This document shows positions 6,975 to 12,384 of a stretch of 12,384 bases of DNA, piece after piece. The first letter of the stretch is position 1; each line of letters starts with the position of its first letter. A program made the position numbers and the translations under genes. A model generated the notes under the pieces. The model saw only the letters and a program-made list of their open reading frames with translations, made no database searches and was not told the DNA's origin. The stretch comes from Ruminococcus sp. UBA3800 (GTDB lineage Bacteria > Bacillota > Clostridia > Oscillospirales > Ruminococcaceae): the NCBI GenBank assembly GCA_002368715.1, contig DFEO01000062.1, forward strand, positions 1-12,384, in the 5' to 3' direction.

Positions 6975-8411
6975 ATGACAGGAAAGAAAAAGGTGGTCAC
7001 GGCGATAGCTGTGACGGTGCTGGCGGCAGCTGTTGGTGTTGGAGGCTTTTTTGCGTGGAAAAAGCTTTCGGCAGACAGCGAGAACAGCGCAAAAAAGGTG
7101 TATGTGCAAAAGGTATCCGACCTTAACACAGCAGGCGGCTTCGACCTTTCGATGACAAAGTATTCGGCGGTGGTCGAGGCTCAGGCTTCCTCAGAGGTAA
7201 AGTATGACACCACAAAAACCATCGACGAAATACTTGTAAAAGAGGGAGACAGCGTCAAAAAGGGCGACAAGCTGCTGACCTATGATATCGAGAGCATAGA
7301 CCTTCAGCTCGAGCAGGCAAACCTTGAGGCCGAGCGTCTTCAGGCGCAGATAGACTCGAACAACGCTCAGATAAAGGAGCTTGAGAACGAGAAAAAGAAC
7401 GCAAGTGCGGATGCGGTCGTTTCATATAACACGCAGATCCTTTCTTTGCAGAGCGAGAACGCAGCCAATGAGTATGACAAGAAGACAAAGGAGGCAGAGG
7501 CCGCAAAGCTTGAAAAGAGCAAGGACAAAGCCTATATCGTTTCGCCTGCCGACGGAACTGTGGCAAACCTTAAAGCTCCCGGCAGCAGCGAAGACGAGAG
7601 CTCCGACGTTATAATGAAGATAACCGCCGAGGGCGCTTACAGGGTAAAGGGCAAGGTCAACGAGCAGAATGTAAGGATGCTTTATGAGGGCTGCCCGATG
7701 ATAATGCGCTCCCGTGTGGATGACACGGTGATGAGAGGTTCGGTCTCAAAGATAGAAACAAAGCCTGTGACCGAGCAGGGCGGTGAAATGGGCTATGATA
7801 TGTATGATATGGGCGGCGGCGATGACGGCTATTCCAGCTCGTCCAACTATGCTTTTTATGTGGAGCCCGACGACCCCGACCAGCTTATGCTGGGACAGCA
7901 CCTGCTTCTGGAGGTGGACAACGGCCAGGATGAAGCCATTGAAAAAGAGGGTATATGGCTTTATAAGGACTTTGTGGTCACAAAGGACGGCGAGAGCTTT
8001 GTCTGGGCAGCAGACGAGGACGGCAAAATGGAAAAGAGAAGTGTAAGTCTTGGCAAGGAGGACGAAGCATTCGGAGATGTCGAGATCAAGAGCGGTCTTA
8101 AAGAGAGCGACAAGATAGCCTTTCCGAGCTCCTACATAAAAGAGGGGATGACCGCCACCACCAATGAGAACGATGTTTCTATCGAAGCGAACGACCTTGA
8201 TGAAGGCGGCGACGAGATGATCGGCGATAAAGAATACGGCTATGATGACACCACCGACCCCGAAGACCCGTTTGCAGGGCTCACAGAGGAGGAGCTTGCG
8301 CAAATGACGGATGAGGAGCTGGGGGATCTGGCTCTTGGAGCCGATGAGTTTGGCGATGTTTCCTTCACGGACGAGGACTTTGCGCCCGAGGGCGGGGAGG
8401 AGCAGCCGTGA
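6975..8411 (+). CDS. Membrane-fusion adaptor of ABC efflux system (MacA/YknX-like)
   Basis: Links the ABC permease to substrates outside the membrane; HlyD/MacA-family adaptor anchored by an N-terminal helix. In 478 residues: cytoplasmic MTGKKK, membrane helix about 7-28, first lipoyl half about 70-104 (VEAQASSEV...VKEGDSVKKGDKLLTYD), coiled-coil hairpin 107-182 rich in Glu, Lys, Ala and Gln, second lipoyl half 185-215 (VSPADGTVANLKAPGS), beta-barrel from about 217 (RVKGKVNEQNVRMLYEGCP), and a membrane-proximal domain to about 392. A Gly/Asp/Met/Tyr-rich loop lies at 269-290. The last 85 residues form a very acidic tail containing LTEEELAQMTDEELGDL. An in-frame upstream GTG (6882) would add 31 residues but has no ribosome site and sits among the leader hairpins. 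The stop overlaps the ATPase start by 4 bases. Confidence 0.9.
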   Translation: MTGKKKVVTAIAVTVLAAAVGVGGFFAWKKLSADSENSAKKVYVQKVSDLNTAGGFDLSMTKYSAVVEAQASSEVKYDTTKTIDEILVKEGDSVKKGDKLLTYDIESIDLQLEQANLEAERLQAQIDSNNAQIKELENEKKNASADAVVSYNTQILSLQSENAANEYDKKTKEAEAAKLEKSKDKAYIVSPADGTVANLKAPGSSEDESSDVIMKITAEGAYRVKGKVNEQNVRMLYEGCPMIMRSRVDDTVMRGSVSKIETKPVTEQGGEMGYDMYDMGGGDDGYSSSSNYAFYVEPDDPDQLMLGQHLLLEVDNGQDEAIEKEGIWLYKDFVVTKDGESFVWAADEDGKMEKRSVSLGKEDEAFGDVEIKSGLKESDKIAFPSSYIKEGMTATTNENDVSIEANDLDEGGDEMIGDKEYGYDDTTDPEDPFAGLTEEELAQMTDEELGDLALGADEFGDVSFTDEDFAPEGGEEQP

Positions 8412-9106
8412 TCTTTGAGATAAAGAATATTTACAAGGATTATATCCAGGCAAAGCAGGCTGTGCCTGTGCTGCATGATATATCGCTTTCGGTGGACGAG
8501 GGCGAATATGTTGCGATAATGGGGCCGTCGGGCTCGGGCAAGAGCACGCTGATGAACATTATCGGCTGTCTTGACAAGCAGACAAAGGGCAGCTTCTTTT
8601 TCGACGGCACAGACATTATGAGCGCCGGCGACAAAAAGCTTTCGGAGATAAGAAACAAAAAAATAGGCTTTGTGTTCCAGAACTTCAATCTTCTGCCAAG
8701 ACAATCGGCACTGGAAAATGTCGAGCTGCCGCTGCTTTATGCGGGGGTATCAAAAAAAGAGCGCCGCAGGCGTGCAAAGCAGGCTCTGGAGAGAGTGGGG
8801 CTTGAAAACAGGATGAGCTTTCGGCCGACCCAGCTTTCGGGCGGTCAGAAGCAGAGGGTGGCTATCGCAAGGGCGATAGTAAACAAGCCCAGGCTGCTTT
8901 TGGCGGACGAGCCCACGGGAGCACTGGACACAGCCTCGGGCGAGCAGGTGATGGAGCTTTTCGAGGGGCTCAACAAAGAGGGCGTGACTATCGTTATGAT
9001 AACTCACGAGCCCGATATCGCAAGACGTGCCCGCAGGATAATGTATATAAGGGACGGAAGGCTTTATACCGAGCAGCCCGGTAACGAACGGGAGGTGCAG
9101 GGATGA
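8408..9106 (+). CDS. ABC transporter ATP-binding protein (MacB/LolD/YknY type)
   Basis: Cytoplasmic ATPase that drives the MacB-type permease encoded two genes on. The 232 residues carry every catalytic motif: Walker A GPSGSGKS (39-46), Q-loop Gln91 in FVFQNFNLLP, signature LSGGQ (143-147), Walker B LLLADE with Glu168, D-loop GALD (171-174) and switch His200 in MITHEPD. The sequence around the Q-loop and the signature is typical of the MacB/LolD/FtsE-like class. The start is GTG, overlapping the adaptor stop as GTGA, with GGGGAGG 7 bases upstream; the end overlaps the next gene as ATGA. Such overlaps imply translational coupling and fixed subunit ratios. In E. coli MacB this domain is fused to the permease; here it is separate, as in B. 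subtilis YknY. Confidence 0.95.
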   Translation: MIFEIKNIYKDYIQAKQAVPVLHDISLSVDEGEYVAIMGPSGSGKSTLMNIIGCLDKQTKGSFFFDGTDIMSAGDKKLSEIRNKKIGFVFQNFNLLPRQSALENVELPLLYAGVSKKERRRRAKQALERVGLENRMSFRPTQLSGGQKQRVAIARAIVNKPRLLLADEPTGALDTASGEQVMELFEGLNKEGVTIVMITHEPDIARRARRIMYIRDGRLYTEQPGNEREVQG

Positions 9107-10995
9107 AAAAGCTTATCATAACGCTTTTGTGTCTTGCTGTCCTTGCAGGCGGTGGCTGGTTCGGCTACAACAAGTATAAGACTTCAAAGGACAAGAAAAA
9201 GGTAGTGGACGTGGTGCCCGTGTCCATGATGGCGGAGCCTGCCTATTATTACGGTATGGGCAGCCAGCTGGATGCGAGCCTTTGTTCGGGCGACACTCAG
9301 AAGATATTTCTTGACAGCACGAAGCTGGTAAAAAAGGTGTGTGTGAAAGAGGGCGACAGTGTCAGGAAGGGTGACACTATCCTGGAATATGATATGACGG
9401 TGGTGGAGCTCCAGCTGGACCAGAAGGAGAACGCAGTCAAGGTGGCACAGCAGAGCATAAAGACCGCTGAGAGAGAGCTGGCGAGACTGAAAGCGCTAAG
9501 ACCCTCTGAGGAAGCGCCGGCAGCCCCCGAAGAACCCGATATACCGGAAGAGCCGGAAGAGCCCGAAGAACCCGAGATGCCCGAGATGCCGGAGGAGCCC
9601 GAGCAGCCCGAGGAGCCGGCGGAGCCTGATGCTTACGATGAGGTCACGAAGCTTGTTGACACGGTGACGGCTTCATTTAGTGCCGACACAAAGGGAACGG
9701 CAGACGACCCGTTTATCATAAACTGCAAAAAGGACGCAAAGCTGACACAGGCGTTTTTCGCAAGGCTGAAAATGACAGGACACTTTGCCCAGCTGAGAGT
9801 TTATGACGACGATAAGCAGTTTCTTTATATGTGGATAATAAACCCCGAGGAGATATCTATGAAAAGGGATTACACCGATGCGAGTGTCTCGGACGGTGTG
9901 ACCTATGATGAGCAGTCTCAGATGTTTTTGCTGGACACTTCAAAGGCGTACATAGGTATGTTTTCGGTGGCAGCCCCAAAAAAGCCCGAGCCGCAGGAGG
10001 ATATCCCGGCCGAGTTGACCGATGAGGAGCTTGCGGACTTTGATATCCCGGATGATGAGGACTTTGACATTCCCGAAGAAGACTATGATATCCCCGAAGA
10101 AGACTATGATATCCCCGACGAGCCTGATACGGACTTTTCGGATGACGAAGCAGTCTTTGATGAAAACTATATGTATCCGAGGGCGGAGCTTGCGGAGAAG
10201 ATAAAGGAAGAAGAAACTGAGATAAAACAGCTGAAAATAGACCTCAAGCAGGCGAAGCTTGAATATGAGCAGGCAAAGAAGCGCAAGGAGGACGGCAAGG
10301 TCACTGCACAGTTTGACGGCGTGGTAAAGAAGATAGGCGACCCTTCTGAGGCCGTGCTTTCCGGTGATGAGGATATCGGCGGAATGGACATGGAAGAAGA
10401 TATGGACGTTTTCAGCCCGTTTGATGATACGGACGACGACAATGCTTTTGCGATAATTTCGGCACAGGGCGGAGCGCTCGTGGAGTTTAACATAAGCGAG
10501 CTGAAGCTCGATTCGATAAAGGTGGGCGAAAAGATATCCGTCACCGACAATGACTCGGGAGCCGTGTCCGAGGCAGAGATAACCGAGATATGCAAGGAGC
10601 CGCTTTCCTATACTGCCTGGAACTGGGGCGACAACCCCAACGCTTCCACCTATAAAGTGAGAGCCGAGCTTTTTGATTCCGAGGGGTTCGGAGAATACGA
10701 CTGGCTGGGTGTAAGCCTTGGGAATTCTTCGAGCGAGGACAGCGACAGCGTTTATCTGCCCATTCATTATGTGAGAAAAGAAGGCTCTTCTCATTATATA
10801 ATGAGGGCAGACAAGAACGGCAAGCTCGAAAAGCATTATGTAAAAACAGGCAAGGTGATGTACGGTTATATGATAGAGATAACGGCAGGCCTTTCGATGC
10901 AGGACAAGATATGCTTTCCCTATGGCAAAGACGTTGCCGAGGGTGTAAAGACAAGGGATACTGAGACAGTTCTCTATCCCAAGGATATGTACTGA
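9103..10995 (+). CDS. Second efflux adaptor with inserted domain and acidic repeats
   Basis: A second HlyD/MacA-type adaptor, 630 residues against roughly 350-480 in relatives. An N-terminal membrane helix (4-22) is followed by a first lipoyl half (70-100, VKEGDSVRKGDTILEYD) and a first hairpin helix (101-132). A Pro/Glu repeat region (142-176) leads to a compact unassigned domain (about 178-290) with many aromatic strands and no close motif. A second acidic linker with DFDIP/DYDIPEE repeats (312-340), a second hairpin helix (358-396) and a second lipoyl half (399-419, VTAQFDGVVKKIGDPSEAV) follow. An Asp/Glu-rich stretch (422-446), beta-barrel (447-545) and membrane-proximal domain (546-625) complete it. 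The ATG overlaps the ATPase stop and has GGGAGG 7 bases upstream. It probably assembles with the first adaptor and the permease, which begins 12 bases downstream. The insert sits where the hairpin tip would be, so it should project away from the membrane. Coding is certain; the insert's role is unknown. Confidence 0.9.
   Translation: MKKLIITLLCLAVLAGGGWFGYNKYKTSKDKKKVVDVVPVSMMAEPAYYYGMGSQLDASLCSGDTQKIFLDSTKLVKKVCVKEGDSVRKGDTILEYDMTVVELQLDQKENAVKVAQQSIKTAERELARLKALRPSEEAPAAPEEPDIPEEPEEPEEPEMPEMPEEPEQPEEPAEPDAYDEVTKLVDTVTASFSADTKGTADDPFIINCKKDAKLTQAFFARLKMTGHFAQLRVYDDDKQFLYMWIINPEEISMKRDYTDASVSDGVTYDEQSQMFLLDTSKAYIGMFSVAAPKKPEPQEDIPAELTDEELADFDIPDDEDFDIPEEDYDIPEEDYDIPDEPDTDFSDDEAVFDENYMYPRAELAEKIKEEETEIKQLKIDLKQAKLEYEQAKKRKEDGKVTAQFDGVVKKIGDPSEAVLSGDEDIGGMDMEEDMDVFSPFDDTDDDNAFAIISAQGGALVEFNISELKLDSIKVGEKISVTDNDSGAVSEAEITEICKEPLSYTAWNWGDNPNASTYKVRAELFDSEGFGEYDWLGVSLGNSSSEDSDSVYLPIHYVRKEGSSHYIMRADKNGKLEKHYVKTGKVMYGYMIEITAGLSMQDKICFPYGKDVAEGVKTRDTETVLYPKDMY
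9526..9630 (+). repeat. Pro/Glu-rich coding repeat in the second adaptor
   Basis: About 35 residues built from short PEEP, PEMP and PEQP units (residues 142-176). Codons vary (CCC/CCG, GAA/GAG), so the protein pattern is better kept than the DNA. It is a rigid, acidic spacer between the first hairpin helix and the inserted domain. Confidence 0.8.
10036..10122 (+). repeat. Tandem coding repeat (DFDIPDDE / DFDIPEE / DYDIPEE / DYDIPDE)
   Basis: One 24-base and three 21-base units in frame. The last two (10081-10101 and 10102-10122) are nearly identical, differing by 2 bases, which suggests recent slippage. Length change would stay in frame and alter the linker after the inserted domain. Confidence 0.85.
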
Positions 10996-11007
10996 GGAGG
11001 GATATGA

Positions 11008-12279
11008 ATGATAGAAAATATTAGACTTTCCTTCAGGGGCATATTCTCTCACAAGATAAGGTCGCTGCTGACTATGCTGGGTATCATAATAGGTATAGCT
11101 GCGATAATCGCTATCGTTTCCACTATCAAGGGAACAAACGAGCAGATAAAGAACAATCTTATCGGCTCGGGCAGCAACACCGTAAAGATAAACCTTGTTA
11201 TGGGCGACAGCACCTACGATTTTACCTATGAGACACCGCCGCAGGAGGTGGTGCCGCTCGGTGAAAAGAGCCGTGAAAAGATAGCAGCTCTTGACGAGGT
11301 GGAGGACTGTACCTTTTACCGCACAAGAGAAAACTTTATGAATGTGTTCTGCGGAGCGACCCAGCTGGAGTCCTCGGTGATCTACGGCATAGACTCCCAC
11401 TATTTCGACACCGCAGGCTATATGATCTGCGAGGGCAAGGGCTTTGCAAAGAGCGACTTTACCGACTTTACAAAGACAGCGATAGTAGACAAGACGATCG
11501 CTGACGGTGTTTACAGCGGTGAGAGCCCTGTGGGCAGCATCATAGATATAAACGGTGAGCCGTTTACGATCATCGGTGTGGCGGCAAGAGTATCTGAGTT
11601 TGAACCGGTGATAGAGTCTGTTGACGACTATTATACCTACAATCAGGCGGAGAGCGGTCTTATCTTCATCCCGACAGAAGACTGGGGTATGCTGTTTCGC
11701 TATGACGAGCCGCAGAACTGCATTGTCAAGGCAAAGGATACCGACGCTATGACAGGCGCAGGAAAGAAGTCGGCTGACATTCTTAACAAGAACATCGTAA
11801 AAGCTTCCACAGGCGGAGAGAATAAAACTCTGCCGAAATACAAGAGCGAGAACCTGCTGGAGCAGGCAAAGAACCTTCAGGAGCTCAGCTCCTCCACAAA
11901 CAATATGCTTATCTGGATAGCGAGCATATCACTGCTTGTGGGCGGCATCGGAGTTATGAACATCATGCTGGTGTCGGTAACGGAGAGAACGAGAGAGATA
12001 GGCCTTAAAAAGGCGCTGGGCGCAAGAAAGCGCAGGATACTGGCACAGTTTCTGACCGAGGCCGCAGTGCTCACGAGCATAGGCGGTATCATAGGTGTGC
12101 TTTCGGGCATAGGGCTTTCAAAGGTGATATCCAAAATGGCAGATGTGCCTGTGGCTATATCCACACCGGCAATAATCATTGCAGTAGCGTTCTCGATGCT
12201 TGTGGGAATAGTTTTCGGGCTTATCCCCTCGGTAAAGGCCGCAAGGCTCGACCCGATAGATGCCCTCCGCTACGAATAG
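11008..12279 (+). CDS. MacB/YknZ-type ABC permease
   Basis: Membrane subunit of the efflux pump. Its 423 residues have the four-helix MacB layout: an N-terminal amphipathic stretch (IRLSFRGIFSHKIRSLLTMLGIIIG), helix 1 about 20-40, a large extracytoplasmic domain 41-298, helix 2 about 299-321, helix 3 about 352-372 and helix 4 about 388-408. The hallmark GGIGVMNIMLVSVTERTREIGLKK (312-335) and the ending SVKAARLDPIDALRYE are both typical. It lacks a fused ATPase, which is supplied by the gene at 8408. The ATG at 11008 has GAGGAGG 7 bases upstream, overlapping the previous stop. MacB-type pumps act by mechanotransmission through an adaptor and export peptides, lipids or drugs; the substrate cannot be read from this sequence. 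In a Gram-positive cell there is no TolC partner, so the adaptors must act in the wall space. Confidence 0.95.
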   Translation: MIENIRLSFRGIFSHKIRSLLTMLGIIIGIAAIIAIVSTIKGTNEQIKNNLIGSGSNTVKINLVMGDSTYDFTYETPPQEVVPLGEKSREKIAALDEVEDCTFYRTRENFMNVFCGATQLESSVIYGIDSHYFDTAGYMICEGKGFAKSDFTDFTKTAIVDKTIADGVYSGESPVGSIIDINGEPFTIIGVAARVSEFEPVIESVDDYYTYNQAESGLIFIPTEDWGMLFRYDEPQNCIVKAKDTDAMTGAGKKSADILNKNIVKASTGGENKTLPKYKSENLLEQAKNLQELSSSTNNMLIWIASISLLVGGIGVMNIMLVSVTERTREIGLKKALGARKRRILAQFLTEAAVLTSIGGIIGVLSGIGLSKVISKMADVPVAISTPAIIIAVAFSMLVGIVFGLIPSVKAARLDPIDALRYE

Positions 12280-12322
12280 CCAGGTGTGTACACCTGGACC
12301 CAATTCCCCCACCCCGCCCGGG
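12280..12322 (+). repeat. Palindromic intergenic repeat, copy 3 (abuts permease stop)
   Basis: It begins at the base after the permease TAG. CCAGGTG-TGTA-CACCTGG is a perfect 7-pair hairpin (8 pairs counting T/A inside the loop), then 25 bases ending in CCACCCCGCCCGGG. It matches copy 1 at 38 of 43 positions. The T/A pair at the sixth stem position replaces the C/G of copy 1, a compensatory change. Unlike copy 1, the complementary GGGTGGG and T tract are absent, so this copy does not form that terminator. Confidence 0.85.
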
Positions 12323-12349
12323 AGCGTGCAGGCTATTCAAGAGCCGCCG

Positions 12350-12368
12350 CCCTCCCCGGAGGGGAGGG
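12350..12368. repeat. GC-rich hairpin near the window end
   Basis: CCCTCCCC (12350-12357) pairs perfectly with GGGGAGGG (12361-12368) around GGA. No T tract follows on the plus strand, and none lies next to it on the minus strand, so it is not a normal intrinsic terminator. It may be part of the same repeat region or help protect the 3' end of the efflux transcript. Confidence 0.55.
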
Positions 12369-12384
12369 GGTAACATCGTCTTAA

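Noticed and set aside
6809..7126. 105-codon plus-strand frame in the efflux leader, considered as a leader peptide
   Set aside because: GTG start without a ribosome site, reads through the hairpins and far into the adaptor gene in another frame, and gives a Lys/Arg-rich low-complexity product.
7746..8453. 235-codon minus-strand frame inside the first adaptor
   Set aside because: Antisense to the adaptor and the start of the ATPase; no family features.
9940..11400. 486-codon open frame on the minus strand across the second adaptor and permease
   Set aside because: Antisense to two well-supported genes and the gap between them, with no recognisable motifs; a codon-bias shadow.
12350..12368. 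Hairpin considered as the efflux operon terminator
   Set aside because: Strong stem but no T tract on either side in the reading direction.

Overview
The window looks like chromosomal DNA of a Gram-positive, fibre-degrading gut or rumen anaerobe in the Clostridia, most like Ruminococcus (Oscillospiraceae). This rests on moderate G+C, heavy use of ATA (Ile) and AGA/AGG (Arg) codons, strong AGGAGG ribosome sites, a Firmicutes-type GyrA, and a class II xylose isomerase. The genus is inferred from general resemblance and was not tested by search.

Layout. Bases 1-381 (+) hold the C-terminal part of a YcxB-like membrane protein. Then comes gyrA (420-2936, +). The 273-base gap after gyrA has a palindromic repeat touching the gyrA stop codon, a gyrA terminator, a second palindrome copy and a strong bidirectional terminator. 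Facing gyrA on the minus strand is the xylose block: xylA (6522-5197) with its own promoter and terminator, then a second promoter driving a 58-residue protein (4940-4764) and xylB (4733-3210). XylA converts D-xylose to D-xylulose and XylB phosphorylates it to xylulose 5-phosphate for the pentose phosphate pathway.

Divergent from xylA is a four-gene efflux operon (6975-12279, +): membrane-fusion adaptor, ABC ATPase, second larger adaptor, and MacB-type permease. The first three are joined by 4-base overlaps and the last is 12 bases downstream, so they are probably one transcript. The arrangement resembles B. subtilis YknX-YknY-YknZ or split MacA-MacB, but with two adaptors. The second adaptor carries an unassigned domain of about 110 residues between the two helices of its coiled-coil hairpin, flanked by Pro/Glu and Asp-Ile-Pro-Glu repeats.

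The most unusual region is the control region of this operon. A perfect 8+8 inverted repeat covers the -35 box, and the roughly 210-base leader holds a terminator-like hairpin. The left arm of that hairpin can also pair with an upstream segment (12 pairs, one bulge). A further small stem overlaps the ribosome site. This suggests induced expression through a repressor plus attenuation, which is an inference. The palindrome family recurs at the very end of the window, again touching a stop codon, and its stem shows a compensatory base change between copies.
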